64,000 nucleotides of DNA from Lepidostoma basale (lineage: Eukaryota; Arthropoda; Insecta; Trichoptera; Lepidostomatidae), in the NCBI GenBank assembly GCA_022606425.2, contig JAHDVF020001519.1:493389-557388 (forward strand), written 5' to 3'. Below the pieces are notes generated by a model, which worked only from the letters and a program-made list of their open reading frames with translations, searched no databases and was not told the DNA's origin. Below, in pieces: positions 30,141-40,800 of this stretch. The translations under genes and the position numbers were made by a program. Positions within the stretch are counted from its first letter, which is position 1. Each line of letters opens with the position of its first letter.

Positions 30141-30587
30141 TTCTTTTTTATTTATTATACTATTCATTTAATTATCGAAATATCTAGGAAATACCACGAG
30201 TCCGCACTGCTCATATTTGAATACTGAAAGAACGTAGAAGGGTATTCATATAGCTATCTCAGCCGCCAAGACATTTTATGTCATTCCGTCCCGCAGAGTA
30301 AGATAGGTACTTAAATGATTTTTTCATGTCAACTCGGCTCGATGGCCGCCTGAAGTCGCTTTCCACGGGCGGGATAGCTGTCATTTTTGAAATATCCTGA
30401 TATTTGCGCCTAATTTCATTTCTGGTGATGAACGTTTTTCGGCAACCATTCAAAAAAATAGTTTTTTATACAAAATTATTGTTTGGTTTTTTACAATATT
30501 AATTTAGGCTTGAAAACATGACTTTTGATATTTTCAAATAAAATGTCGAAAACTTTAGGTCAAAAAATACAAATCCAGACGGATAAT
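30141..30587. other. No feature recognised
   Basis: No coding region or repeat that I can place between the LINE tail and the minisatellite. Confidence 0.35.
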
Positions 30588-31040
30588 ATCATCTCAAAAT
30601 TTTATTCGAAATCTAAAAATGTTTTCTAATTTTATCTGAAAATGTTATCTGATATTATAGGAAAATGTTATCGGATATCTTAAAATGTTATCTGATATCA
30701 TTTGAAAATAATATCCGATATCATTTGAAAATGTTATCTGATATCATCTGAAAATGTTATCTGATATCATATGAAAATGTTATCTGATATTATCAGAAAA
30801 TGTTATCCGATATCTGAAAATGTTATCTGATATCATTTAAAAATATTATCCGATATCTGAAATTGTTATCCGATATCTATTAAATGTTATCTGATATTAT
30901 CAGAAAATGTTATCCGATATCTGTTAAATGTTATCTGATATTATCAGAAAATGTTATCCGATATCTATTAAATGTTATCTGATATTATCAGAAAATGTTA
31001 TCCGATATCTGAAAATGTTATCTGATATCATCTGAAAATT
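30588..31040. repeat. GATATC-rich minisatellite
   Basis: About 20 tandem units of gaaaatgttatctgatatca type, alternating 20 and 23-24 bp long. In the right half a higher-order unit of about 44 bp (a taaatgttatctgatattat unit plus a cagaaaatgttatccgatat unit) is repeated three times. Many units contain the palindrome GATATC. The left edge is degenerate. No ORF. Confidence 0.85.
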
Positions 31041-31372
31041 TACAATAATAATATATTAAATTCCACAGGAAAAAACGTATTTTAAAATTTATTATAGTAA
31101 GAATTTTAATTATAAAGAATTCATAACGATGCGCAATAAAAACATAACAATTATCTTTTTAAACGAAACATGTTAAAAACGGATATGAAACTATTTAATT
31201 AACTTCAGGCTTGTACTGTTGAATTTTATAATGAAGATTTTTTAATATACGTATTTTTTTAATAAAACTTTTCTCGACGGGTTAAGTATATTTTATACCT
31301 ACATCTGCAAGGTTATTTTATATTATCTGATACAAAAACCATACATACATTACAAATTTGATAATACTCTAG
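31041..31372. other. No feature recognised
   Basis: AT-rich spacer after the minisatellite. Confidence 0.3.
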
Positions 31373-31610
31373 CAATGCGAATCAAGTTTCTATTTTTCAA
31401 GTTCAAGGATGCGCCGTTCTGCCCCTGCGATATAACAGCAGAGCAGACGGTAGACCATGTCATCATGGAGACTAAAGAAGGAGTGTCAACGGAGGAACAT
31501 CGACCTCACCGACCTCCCAGCCATCCTGCGCAACAGAGAGACATTGGAGATCTTCGTTGACTTCGCAACCACTGTGGTCGATCGGTTGCGGGCAGCCAAC
31601 AAATAACATT
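31373..31610 (+). pseudogene. LINE ORF2 C-terminal zinc-knuckle fragment
   Basis: FKFKDAPFCPCDITAEQTVD, HVIMETKE, then a frameshift and LTDLPAILRNRETLEIFVDF, ATTVVDRLRAANK, stop. A CxxC...E(T/Q)VxHVxxxC block after the RNase H or RT domain is typical of R1/I/LOA-type insect LINEs; here the last Cys is lost. The 3' UTR at 31640-31800 carries two copies of a caccgcatcccagctgag-type string about 90 bp apart. Confidence 0.65.
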
Positions 31611-32160
31611 GCCTTCCACATTCTGATCAATGAATATTTTTCCAAAGGCACGCCGCATCCTAGCTGAGTTATGTCTTCTTAATAAAGATCACTTCCCAAT
31701 ATAAATGTATTTTTTCCCACAGGTACACCGCATCCCAGCTGAGGTTTTCCATGGTTCCCTCAGCTGTCAGACGAATGTCGGGATGCTAGGTAGCTAGCCC
31801 ATGGAATCACAAGCCAGGCACACTTACAAACACTAAGATAAAATCTCACACAAAGACACTATTTCCAACTTGGCTTACACCGTCTTGAACAATTAAAAAA
31901 TCGAGACATTATGACACAAAGACAATCAAGTAAAAAAAAATCTAGTTTCTAATGTTTCTTAACCGTTCGTTTTCCGGACATCGGACCACAGGTTAGCCTC
32001 GTTCTTTCGATGCCAGCTAGCCTGGTGAAACGGAAAATAAGGACAAAATTGGAAGTTGTCATAAAAACATAGTTGTATTTAAAATTAACTTCCATCAATA
32101 GATTTCAGTAAAATCTTTGATTATCTTAAATACGTTTAAGTGAAGATTTTTTTAATTTCT
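31611..32160. other. LINE 3' UTR, then foldback scrap
   Basis: 31640-31790 as described for 31373. 32005-32030 repeats the right arm of the 19213-19359 foldback. 32050-32125 (gaagttgtcataaaaacata, ttcagtaaaatc) resembles the flank of the 33361 hairpin in inverse orientation. Confidence 0.45.
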
Positions 32161-32510
32161 AGATTTCGGGCATATGAGCGCCACGGCTAGCTCGAATGAA
32201 GCGCAATCGTGAAGTCCAATTTTCGAAAATTTGACGTCTTTGTGGATGCGTATTATCCACTAAAGTGTACGTGGTGCGAAAACAATCCATGGTCTTCCGA
32301 ATAACTTGCTCGGATGGACGATTATGTCAACCTTAAAATGGAGCGAGAGAGCATAAGTTTGGCAAACCGAATCATGATTTTCAAATTAAATTTGCAAAAT
32401 TTAAGCGCTGTTCTGACGTCAGTCTATTTATGGTAAAACGTACAAATCAACTGTCAACTGTCAAATTGACAATCTGTAGAAACAATGTTGCCAATTCAAG
32501 AAGCAAACCT
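32161..32510 (-). mobile_element. Internally deleted mariner/Tc1-like element, copy 2
   Basis: Complement follows the 12832 element: the actgacgtcagaacagcgct start region, the HTH region with a short insertion near 32345 (agcataagtttggcaaac), catccgagcaagttattcgg, then the join to attcgagctagccgtggcgc and catatgcccgaaat. The internal deletion is the same as in the first copy, so both come from one amplified deletion derivative. The terminal repeat on the 32161 side is lost. Confidence 0.75.
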
Positions 32511-33085
32511 CTAAAAAAGCCTCTATGTACATGCTGAACTTGTTTATTGCATCACAGATCTTAGTTTATACGTGAAAATTGTTCCACGCACAATATAACG
32601 GTGTTATACAGGCCGAAGAGCTGTATAAAGTACCCCAATGTTTGCGAAATTAATGATTTTACACACAGAATTCTACAGCAGCTTGTGATATGAGGTGGGA
32701 TGTATCATTGTCCCGTCCTGTTTCCTCTATTTCAGGCTTCAGCGCGTGATATAATGGAAAATATAAGTTCAAATATTGCCGACAGAATACACATAAACAT
32801 GACTGTGATACATCACACCATAACTTTGACTACACTACGCTTAATAAAACAAATATTCATTTCAACATTTAAACCATAGGTTCAGATTTTTTTGTCCGTA
32901 GACCCTTTGTCGATTTTTTCATAAAAAAAATGGCATTGTATTATATATTATAAACGCTACGTTTTTTTATAAACTTAAAAAATTAACACTTCAAATGTAT
33001 TACAAACTGATTGCAAAAACCTAAAATTATATATAACATGTGTTAGTTAACTTGGCTAGTGTTAGGGAGATAACATCGTTCTCCC
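32511..33085. other. No feature recognised
   Basis: No ORF, tail or repeat family identified. Confidence 0.35.
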
Positions 33086-33119
33086 GATGATGAAGGTGTA
33101 AGCCTTCGAAACTTGTCGA
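33086..33119 (+). other. Hammerhead-like hairpin motif
   Basis: CCGATGA, T, GAAGG-tgtaag-CCTTC (5 bp stem), GAAAC, TT, GTC. One base differs from CUGANGA and one extra base precedes the stem. Degraded inverse copies of the flank (gaaacttgtcgagaaaaata) are seen at 33545-33575 and 33705-33745. No in-sequence proof of cleavage activity. Confidence 0.45.
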
Positions 33120-33360
33120 GAAAAATAAACTCAAAAGTGGAAAAAACAGTATTTTAATTCATAAAAATTCGTCATTATGGAATTCCACAGTGTTAACGCC
33201 TTAAGTATATCTAAAACTTCAAAATTTCATAAACGAAACCTTTTTTTTCATTTTTGATATATTAAGGCGTTTGCAATATGAAAATCCATATTGCCAAAAT
33301 TTTTTTATGATAATCAAATGATTTTACTGAAATCTCTTGATGGAAGTTCATTTTAAATAA

Positions 33361-33494
33361 TAATTAAATAAAACGACGTTTATTTAACTACTTCCACTTT
33401 TGTCTTTATTTAGACAGCGACCAGTTTCGCCAGGCTCGCTGTCTAAATAAAGACAAAAGTGGAAGTAGTTAAAAAACATCGTTTTATTTAATTA
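33361..33494. repeat. Long near-perfect inverted repeat
   Basis: Arm 33361-33420 and arm 33436-33494 pair over about 59 bp with only a few mismatches; the loop is 15 nt (ccagtttcgccaggc). Part of the same arm sequence (taagtagttaagaaaaacat) occurs singly at 40868-40895. The arms do not encode protein. Probably a foldback or MITE relic. Confidence 0.8.
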
Positions 33495-34123
33495 TTAATT
33501 TTTTTATGAATTGAAACAATGTTTTTATAATAAATTTTAAAGTTTATTTTTCTCAACAAGTTTCAAAGTTTATAACCTCATCAAATTTCAAAAACGAAAC
33601 CTTTTTTATTCATTTTTGATATATTAAAGCGATTGCAATATGGAAATCCATTATGTCAAATTTTCTTTATGAATTAAAACAATGTTTTTTATTTTATTTT
33701 TAAGTTTATTTTTCTCGAAGTTACGAAGTTTACACCTTCATAATCAGGACTTTAAACTGGGTTTATATCGTTCTCCCATAATTGCATTTTTGTAGTCTCT
33801 ATATCTTGTCGTGTTTAAGAGTATAATGTCAGTATCGAGCAAAATCGTAGGATTAATACAGCAATATTCAGTGTTTCATAAAAAATAGAAATAAATTTGA
33901 GAAGATGCTGTATAAACAAAATATTATTTTTAATGTTTCTTGAACAATTATATAATAACACACTATTAAAAAATTAATTTTAATGAAACCGTCTATTTTG
34001 TAGATGTTTTACTATTGTGTAATTTATGAAAATGACATTTTTTGCCTCTCTAAGGCACTATTCAAAACATTTACGAATTGGGTCGATAATGGCAGTTCTA
34101 TAAAACAGGCGTTTTTATTCGTA
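33495..34123. other. No gene; weak hairpin-motif relics
   Basis: Minus strand 34033-34068 has GCCTTAGAGAGGCAAAAAATG, TC, a decayed version of the 9877-9905 motif. Otherwise no features. Confidence 0.35.
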
Positions 34124-34908
34124 TTAACCGTCGCGTTGCCATGTGGTCAATTGAGTTTCCACTGCCAATTTAAAGTTGATTTTCTTAAAACCTATGGACC
34201 CTAATATTATAAAAAAAATTGTAAACCTCCATTGAAGTGTTCTCAATATTTCGTAATAAAAAAAAAGCAAAAAATTACTTCCTTCATCCCAAAAAAAAAT
34301 ATTTTTTAAGACTGCCCTCACCTTCATTCGTGTTAAGGTAGAATTTGTTTTGCTAATATTTACAACTTTATCAAAAGTGACAAATAATTACTCGCTGTTT
34401 TGAACGTATTATAAATTATATGTTTGGCCTTTTCTCATAGGTACGTAATAATACCGACTGTGGACGGAAACGCAGCACGCAACTTAATAATATCAGAACT
34501 GTGAAAATATTAACACTTTACCAAGAGGGACAAATATTAATACGTACTCGTTGTCTTGAACGTACTATACATTTTGCCTAGGTGCCTTTATCATACGTAA
34601 AATTATAGCGCCACGGCGCGGCGGGGCGAGACAAGTTCATACTTGGTGTCAGTTGCTCATATGCTGTGACGCATTCCATATCAGAAATCGCATGGTTCCA
34701 GAAAAAAATTAATAATGATATGTTTTTCAAATAATCCATGTATGTTATAGATATCGATCTATTCCTAATGAAATTCCCTACAAGATGACATAAATTAAAT
34801 TTTGATTCATCGAGTCATATGCTTGATATTTAGATAAAGTTAGCGGTAAACTGAATTGACCACATGGGAGCGAGCGTTTTGTTTTGAACACGGTACGTTA
34901 AGGGTTAA
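34124..34908 (-). mobile_element. piggyBac-type MITE, copy 1 of 4
   Basis: TTAA at both ends (34124-34127, 34905-34908). On the minus strand it begins ttaacccttaacgtaccgtg and ends caacgcgacggttaa; the first 15-17 bp of the two ends are an imperfect inverted repeat. A TTAA target and CCC/GGG-type termini fit piggyBac. It has no transposase; the 65-70 codon frame near one end lacks any transposase motif. Other copies: 46544, 52399, 57995. Confidence 0.85.
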
Positions 34909-34989
34909 TAATTATTATAAAATGCTATATTTTTGAACATGTATTTATAACTTATTATTATTATTATTATTTTATTGAACCGCTCCTTA

Positions 34990-35213
34990 CACCATGACAG
35001 CATGAGCCAAATCGATGTAAAGGGTATTATAGCTCTCATAGTGATTCTCGTGATATGTGATAGATAGATAATCTATCGCCATTTTATTGTAACGTGAATT
35101 CTACACCAGACTAAAGACAATGTGACAATCACACTGCCCTCGCCGACAATCGGTGGCAGTCATCCAGGGTGGCAGTCAATGCAATTACCACTCGGCTACG
35201 AAGGTCGGCGTTT
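34990..35213 (-). repeat. tRNA-derived SINE, family S1, copy 2
   Basis: Complement: gaccttcgtagccgagtggt (A box tagccgagtgg), a partly duplicated middle (tgactgccacc twice), then tgattgtcacattgtcttta, gtgtagaattcacgttacaa, aaatggcgatagat. The B box region is altered to gattgtcgg. Its tail adjoins an ATT microsatellite at 34952-34973. Confidence 0.8.
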
Positions 35214-35224
35214 GTAAACAACGC

Positions 35225-35520
35225 TATCTTTAATAAAAATTAAATTTAGAATACAGACGTATTTCAGACACAGAAACCCTTCATTGATATTTTGTTAGTT
35301 TTTGTATTTACAAAATAAATATTTAAACATTTTTTCATGATATTTAAACATTTTGGATAGATAAAAAATATAATGAGAGATATATTGAGATCTGTATCAA
35401 ATTTGACCACATTCATGAAAAATTTGTTAAAATATTTATTTTGTATATACAAAAACTAACAAAACAATGATGAAGGGCTTCTGTGTCCGAAACATGTTTG
35501 TATTTTAATTTAGTGTGTTA
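35225..35520. repeat. Foldback with hairpin motif in both arms
   Basis: Plus strand 35466-35498: ATGATGA, A, GGGC-ttctgt-GTCC (4 bp with one wobble), GAAAC, AT, GTT. A degraded inverse occurs at 35258-35292. The inner parts of the arms (ttagtttttgtatttacaaa and ttttgtatatacaaaaacta) are inverted as well. Confidence 0.5.
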
Positions 35521-35552
35521 ACAGAGTATTATAATAAATGTTGTTCAACGAA

Positions 35553-36055
35553 GTTCACAATGGTGTTCTTCTAGCGAACCTTATGTATGGAAGCGAAGCA
35601 TGGAACTGGCAAAAGAAGGATGAAAGTAGAATAAATGCAGTAGAAATGAGATCTCTTAGACAAATGTGTGGATGCTCTGTGTATGATAGAGTGTTGAATG
35701 AAAATATAAGAAGTGAATGCGGTGCGAATGATGGTGTCATGAACAAAATAATGAAAGGATCATTCAGATGGTTTGGACATATGGAAAGAATGAATGAAGA
35801 AAGAATGGTAAAAAATTATATGTTAATGATGTAAATGGAACCAGAAATAGAGGAAGACCGAGAAAAACGTGGCACGATCAAATAAATCAAATATTGAATG
35901 TCGGCCATGTGAGGAGTCAGAGAAATCGACGCGCGTGCATGACACGATGTATGAAGGTTGAGAAAGCGAGAGAAATATGTCAGGAAAGAAAATTGTGGCA
36001 GTCCATTCTTTCTGCCAACCCCTTCGGGAGACGGCGTGATGGTTAGTTAGTTAGT
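35553..36055 (+). mobile_element. RTE-like LINE copy with 12 bp TSD
   Basis: Perfect duplication ttgttcaacgaa at 35541-35552 and 36056-36067. The copy is 5' truncated at VHNGVLLANLMYGSEAWNWQ and reads on through RSLRQMCGCSVYDRVLNENI and GSFRWFGHMERMNEERMVKN, with a frameshift near 35815 and the end cccttcgggagacggcgtg, atgg, (GTTA)n. A clean example of target-primed insertion by this family. Confidence 0.9.
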
Positions 36056-36067
36056 TTGTTCAACGAA

Positions 36068-36570
36068 TCCGCTTTATTTAGTTATGCCGAATATAGAAGA
36101 TATCATATTTCGGTCAGAGTTTTCTCTTAGCTCCTCACTCTCCAAGAATAACCGTTTCCCACTCCAACCTAAACGTTTGTACTATTACCATAGAAATTAG
36201 TACTTGATATCTCCATGCTAACAAATGTTCCCAACTTCCGTGATATACATATTCTGTTTGTGACATTTTACCTTAAACAAAACCTTGTTTGGAAGAGGCT
36301 GTCCTAACTGTCAAATGATCCGGCGGAGAAAACATCCCATCTCCTTTATTATTTCAAAGAAACATTTCAAGTGTCTGGAGGGGTAACGCGCCCAGACATT
36401 TTATGATTTATTTACTTTGCGTGTCAATACAGGACTTTACTTTGCGAATTTCTCATGTTTCAACCATTTGCTTAAACACCATATTTAAACGAGTGTTTGA
36501 ATAGGAGAAAAATAAGTGTTATCGAAATGAAACATACAAATAATACATGTGTAATTATATTAATATACTG
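36068..36570. other. No feature recognised
   Basis: No ORF or repeat identified. Composition is closer to 40% GC in 36130-36400 than in the neighbouring repeats. Confidence 0.3.
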
Positions 36571-36830
36571 GCAGTGCACAATGGTATTCTTGTGCTAACT
36601 GTTATGTATGAAAATGAAACATGGAACTAACAAAAGCAGGATGAGAACAGAATAAGCGAAATAAAATCTTTTGGAAACGGATGTTTGCCAAATCTGTTTA
36701 TTATAGAGCGTCGAATGAAAGTGTTATGAACAAAATAATGAATGGTTCATTAAGATGACTTGGACACATGGAAAGAATTAATGAAGAAAGAATGGTAAAA
36801 AAAGTATACATTATCAATGTAAACAGAACA
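36571..36830 (+). pseudogene. RTE-like LINE copy, strongly decayed
   Basis: tggcagtgcacaatggtatt, catggaactaacaaaagcag and aaaataatgaatggttcatt with gacttggacacatggaaaga retain the family order from MAVHNG to RMVKKVYI with several stops and indels. It ends inside NVNR, where a different LINE begins. Confidence 0.75.
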
Positions 36831-37085
36831 ACTGACATCATCCACCGGGTGGCGACTCTAATGGCAATGGACAGGTCACGTAGCCAGAAGCTCAGATGAA
36901 AAGTGGACAAGAAGACTGCTGACTTGGAGACCGTGGATGGCAACTACGGTGAAAGGATGATCTGAACAGACACGTCGGAATAACCTGGATGCAGTAAGCA
37001 CAGGACAGAGTGACATGGAAGCGAATGGAGGAGGCCTTTTTTCAGGAGTGGACGGAAATAGGCTGAGGAAGAAGAAGATGATATA
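36831..37085 (+). pseudogene. LINE ORF2 end, family of 39310-39821
   Basis: TDIIHRVATLMAMDRSRSQK, stop, KVDKKTADLETVDGNYGERM and TDTSE in shifting frames, then agcgaatggaggaggccttt and a GAAGAAGAAG-type tail (37063-37078). The same blocks (VTDIIHREATLKWQWADHVA, KWTRRLLTWRPWTA, NRHVGITWMQ) are in better shape on the minus strand at 39310. 5' truncated. Confidence 0.75.
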
Positions 37086-37137
37086 TATCAGGCGATATTC
37101 AACTTAACAATGGCTTGAGTAAGTTTTTCATGGTGTT

Positions 37138-37600
37138 CAGAATAATACCAATAAAAGGATTAATTTTATCTCGATAGAGACGAAGATGCAAACTGAAAAC
37201 TGAATATGGTGATCGAGGTGTTTACAGGACTTATGACCTGTCATTGGTTGGGTTAAGCGCACGCTTTATGTAATTACAACATTCCCCATTCTACCTTTCT
37301 TATGACCACCATATCTGACAAATTTTTGGAAGTTGTATATATGTTAATATCCAACACCACAATTCACATGTCAGTTTCAACTTACAGACCAGCGCCATCT
37401 ATGAAGATTAGATTTAAGCATTAAGCAGAAAATCTTTATAACGCAATGTGAAAGGCTACCGCCATTAACGCACTGCTAGATAACGCTTGGAAATTTTACT
37501 CCAATTTATATGCTAACTTGGACCAGTTTTTATTATCCAGTATTCGTCTACAAGTATTTGTATACATTCAAAATGTTGTATAAATACCAATATAACTTTA
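37138..37600 (+). repeat. Member of the 6745-7540 repeat family, one arm
   Basis: aaggattaattttatctcga, agacgaagatgcaaactg, tgtttacaggacttatgacc, cattggttgggttaagcgca and agcgccatctatgaagatta follow the left arm of the 6745 element and the 512 bp units at 60690. The inverted right arm is missing, replaced by cgctaccgccattaacgcac-type sequence that the 60-62 kb units also contain. Confidence 0.75.
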
Positions 37601-37992
37601 AACTTTTCTTTAACTTAAACTTGTAAACGGTTAATAAATATCTCAGTCTGTTGTTAGAACAGACGGCAGTGCCAGAGACGTTTCAAACTCATATTAGTGA
37701 AAAAAATGTTTTAAGCAATTTTCTTCCAACTTACCTCTGAAAAAATACGCCGAGTGGGTACTTAGTAACTACATTGAAGGTTTAAGATAATTTATACCAA
37801 ATCTAAGTGTGCTGTCTAGAAGAAGTTTTCATTATTAAAATAATTGTAACTTTAAAATCTTATTTTCCCATTTTATATCCAGTGCTAAACTTTTATATGC
37901 TTTAATGAAGAAAGCGCTTTTTTGTAAGTTTTAAAATAATTTAAGGCGATTTCGTAAAAAGTACTCATTCAGTGATTTGAAATTATAACATA
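37601..37992. other. No feature recognised
   Basis: AT-rich spacer before the LTR. Confidence 0.3.
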
Positions 37993-38602
37993 TGTGGGGA
38001 TTTGGTGGTGAGAGTTGAACGCACGGCGGAGGTTTCAGCGTTTATTGCGTATCACAATTAATTACACGTAACTGTATAATATACTCGTGATGGAGCGTGG
38101 CTGGATGTCGATGGCAGCGGGGCGGAGTCCGGTGGTGAGTCGTAGAGGATGAGGGCTCGCTGGGCGGTATCGTCGAGTGGCTGGAGCGAGGAGTCGTCGG
38201 AGGTGTCTCGTACGTAGACTGGGTAGTGGAGACTCGTGTCTCTTCGAGATCGCGATACTGGCTGACGTTTAGAGTTGACTGACGTTTAGAGTGGACTGCC
38301 TTAGCTTCGTAGCGCGGCGTCGGAGGGAGTCCGATATCCCTTGTGGCGTAGACTCGCGTCTGTTAGAAGTCGTAAGAGTAACTGATCCTATTGGGTGCTC
38401 GGAAGTACTGCTTTTATATGCTTTGGTTTCGTCATCTGATGACCTGATCCGATGATCTGACCTAGTGACCAACTTGAAGAATTCAGGGCCCGCGAATCAT
38501 CAAATTTGATAATTAGGTCTTGGGTCAGCGTTTTTGTGTTTATTCGTGTCATATATTTCTTCATGAAATATGTTTATCTGGGTTATGCATTTAACCCCGA
38601 CA
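37993..38602 (-). mobile_element. Solo LTR, copy 1 (about 610 bp)
   Basis: On the minus strand it starts TGTCGGGGTTAAATGCATAA and ends accaaatccccaca, i.e. TG...CA with short inverted ends. cata flanks it on both sides (37989-37992, 38603-38606), giving a 4-5 bp target duplication. Inside are a TATA-like tatataaaagc, tandem ctgacgtttagagt strings and the end aataaacgctgaaacctcc, a polyadenylation-type signal. No internal gag-pol remains. Family members: 41009, 43862, 48334. Confidence 0.8.
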
Positions 38603-38639
38603 CATATTATACAATATTTTTCTTCTTCTTTTTCAGCCT

Positions 38640-38852
38640 TCTTCCCTCGATGACTCGACTGATGTCCGACTGAATTCTCGCTAGGTATGCTAAGCTACGA
38701 GTACCAATTATTGGAGAGAAGGAGGAATGGGAGTTCACTTCTTTCAGCTATACAAAACTCGGATGTCCTGAGGGATTTAGGTATATTTGTCCCTGATAAT
38801 TACCTTCGTCAAAGACAGCACAGATTGTTTTATTTGCCGTGCTGCAGAACCA
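38640..38852 (+). pseudogene. LINE RT C-terminal fragment, interrupted by a SINE
   Basis: RNGSSLLSAIQNSDVLRDLG, IFVPDNYLRQRQHRLFYLPC, CRTNL. Same family as 16690. It stops at CRTNL, where a tRNA-SINE begins; further parts of what may be the same copy follow at 39210-39309 and 39829-39893. Confidence 0.7.
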
Positions 38853-39030
38853 ACCTGGGTTCGATTCCCGGCGATGACAGTGTGATTGTTACACTGTCTT
38901 TGGTCTGGTGTAGAATTCACGTGACAATAAAATGGCGATAGATTGGCTACCTATCATATGTCACGAGAATCAATATAATAGCTAAAAAATAAAAATTGTA
39001 CACAGTAATTGGGTCCAAACGACCTGTTGT
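38853..39030 (+). repeat. tRNA-derived SINE, family S1, 5' truncated
   Basis: Starts at the B box (gggttcgattcccggcgatg) and continues gtgtgattgttacactgtct, tggtctggtgtagaattcac, ataaaatggcgatagattgg, gtaattgggtccaaacgacc. The A box half is missing. Confidence 0.8.
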
Positions 39031-39209
39031 GTACATAAAAAAAAATAATAATAAAAATCTTATAATGTAATTGCAAACGATCTGGAATTATATGCCTGTA
39101 ATGTTTGTGATTTTTATTAAAATAAATAAAAAAAATGTTTTGAAATGCTGACTACTTTCATTTTTCTTCACTCGTCATATAATATATGTATTGTGTCTCT
39201 CTCTACAAT

Positions 39210-39309
39210 GTTCAAAAGGCAAATACACTTGATTTTGGGGAGTATCTTGTCTTCCAAATGTTGAAACATCTCTCACACCTTTCTGGACGTATATTATTTT
39301 ACCTGTTCT
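39210..39309 (+). pseudogene. LINE 3' fragment left of the nested LINE
   Basis: aaaggcaaatacacttgatt, agtatcttgtcttccaaatg and ttattttacctgttct correspond to 45655-45765. The remainder of the 3' UTR resumes at 39829 (caatagatgccttaaacctt, aataaactgatttgattttt) after the inserted LINE. Confidence 0.75.
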
Positions 39310-39821
39310 TAATCTTCTTCTTCTACTTCCTCAACCTATTCCCGTCAACTCTTGGACAAAGGCCTCCTCCATTCGCTTCCGTCACTCCGTATTGTACAGA
39401 CTGCATCCATGTTATTCCGACATGTCTATTCAGGTCATTCTTCCTCCGTATTTGCGGTCGTTCTACACTTCTTGCCGTCCACGGTCTCCAAGTCAGCAGT
39501 CTTCTTGTCCATTTTTTGTCTGAGCTTCTGGCTACGTGATCTGCCCATTGCCATTTTAGAGTCGCCTCCCGGTGGATGATGTCAGTGACCTGTGTTTTTT
39601 CTCTCACCGTATTGTTTCTGACTCTGTCTCTTAGGCTTATTCCTAAAATAGCTCTTTCCGTGGCTCTTTGGGTCACTCGCAGTTTCTCAGCACTTTATTT
39701 GGACAATGTAGTGGCATATAACTGGCAGAACATAGGCTTCATAAACTTTTCTTTTCGGTTGATCGCTATTTTCCAGTTTTTAAGGATGTAACTCATTTTT
39801 TCGAAAGCTGCCCAGTTGCTG
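39310..39821 (-). mobile_element. LINE fragment nested in an older LINE, 7 bp TSD
   Basis: ctgttct occurs at 39303-39309 and 39822-39828. The minus strand encodes an RT C-terminus: MTQRATERAILGISLRDRVR, NNTVREKTQVTDIIHREATL, KWQWADHVARSSDKKWTRRL, PQIRRKNDLNRHVGITWMQS, ending VDGNRLRK and a short GAAGAAGAAGAT tail. The QRxxERAxLGxSLRDRxRN and KWxWAxHVAR blocks are shared by many animal LINEs. Upstream of MTQRA a short decayed AYVLPATT-like stretch remains. Confidence 0.85.
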
Positions 39822-39828
39822 CTGTTCT

Positions 39829-39966
39829 CAATAGATGCCTTAAACCTTAATTTTGTAATGTCTATTGATGAAATAAACTGATTTGATTTTTTATGATGAT
39901 AGTAAATTGTGGCAGTCCTAATGGAGTCCCATTTGGGGAAACGGGGTAATAGATTGTTAGTAATTA
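39829..39966 (+). pseudogene. End of the host LINE, then RTE scrap
   Basis: 39829-39893 completes the 3' UTR of the interrupted LINE. 39900-39966 (gtggcagtcctaatggagtc, tttggggaaacggggtaata, GTTAGTAATTAGTTA) is a decayed RTE-family end. Confidence 0.6.
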
Positions 39967-40206
39967 GTTATTTTTATTCTACGAGAAACATTACACATTG
40001 AAAGTGAAATCCCTTCGTACTAATCTAAATCTAATTCACATTACGTAACGCCATCTGCCGGAAAATGAACATAATAACTTTACCGTATATCGTTAAGTTA
40101 TACATTATTAAAGAAATAGGCAAAAGAAATAAGATTCAATTGCCGAAAAAATTGCATATTTATTCCCTTCGTCAGAACCCCTCAAAAGGTGTTGCGAGTT
40201 AATTTT

Positions 40207-40595
40207 TAAACTAACTAACTAGCCATCACACCGTGTCTCTAAAGGAATATGCAGAAAAGATGGACGGCTTCACTGTGCTATCATAGCAAAACTCTCGCGC
40301 TTCACATACGTTCATATACCGTGTCACGCACACTCATATTATTGTTTACTTTGAACAAGCCTGTATTTTAGAAATTGATTAATTTAGCCATTTAGCATTT
40401 AAACGTATTCGATGTCCCTTTCTATTAACACTACATGTATATTTATATTTAACCAGTCTTCCCTCATCCATTCGAGCCATATGTCTAAACCATCTTAGTG
40501 ATTCTTTATTATTATTATTTTGGACACATTAATTGGCCTAACATTCCTTTCTTACTTCTTCTTTCGGTATTTTATCATATATTGTTTTTCCTTGT
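40207..40595 (-). pseudogene. RTE-like LINE copy, decayed
   Basis: Complement: GTTAGTTAGTTAG tail, tgatggctagttag end, SIAFPLETRCDG-like terminal codons, then DLRWFRHMARMDEG, KEEVRKECRPINV and GKTIYDKI. Belongs to the KCKAD-type subfamily. Its 5' end at 40595 meets an oppositely oriented piece of the other subfamily. Confidence 0.7.
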
Positions 40596-40601
40596 GTATA
40601 G

Positions 40602-40722
40602 AATCGAAGCATAGAACTGGCAAAAGAAGGATGAAAGTAGAATAAATGCAGTAGAAATGAGATCTCTTAGACGAATGTGTACTCTGTGTATAATAGTGTC
40701 GAATGAAAATATAAGAAGTGGA
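40602..40722 (+). pseudogene. RTE-like LINE scrap in opposite orientation
   Basis: gaatcgaagcatagaactgg, caaaagaaggatgaaagtag, agatctcttagacgaatgtg and aatgaaaatataagaagtgg are the YGSEAWNWQKKDES...ENIRS region. Because it overlaps the ORF segment already present in 40207-40595 and belongs to a different subfamily, it is a separate insertion rather than an inverted 5' end. Confidence 0.7.
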
Positions 40723-40724
40723 CG

Positions 40725-40800
40725 AGCCTGGACACGACCCGATTCCTTCATCAAAATAACGAGCTATTTCTGCTCAGTTTGATGATTGAACAATAAATTC
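40725..40800 (+). repeat. SINE family S2, 3' part
   Basis: gagcctggacacgacccgat, tccttcatcaaaataacgag, ctatttctgctcag and aataaattctaatatcattg match 49265-49360. The tRNA-like head is missing. Confidence 0.65.

Noticed and set aside
30588..31040. CRISPR-like array
   Set aside because: Units are contiguous with no unique spacers; this is a eukaryotic minisatellite.
38269..38472. Direct ctgacgtttagagt repeats in the LTR as an independent satellite
   Set aside because: Only two units, contained within a recognised LTR; local duplication is sufficient.
40207..40722. Second 5'-inverted RTE copy
   Set aside because: The two head-to-head pieces cover overlapping ORF positions and belong to different subfamilies, so they are independent insertions.
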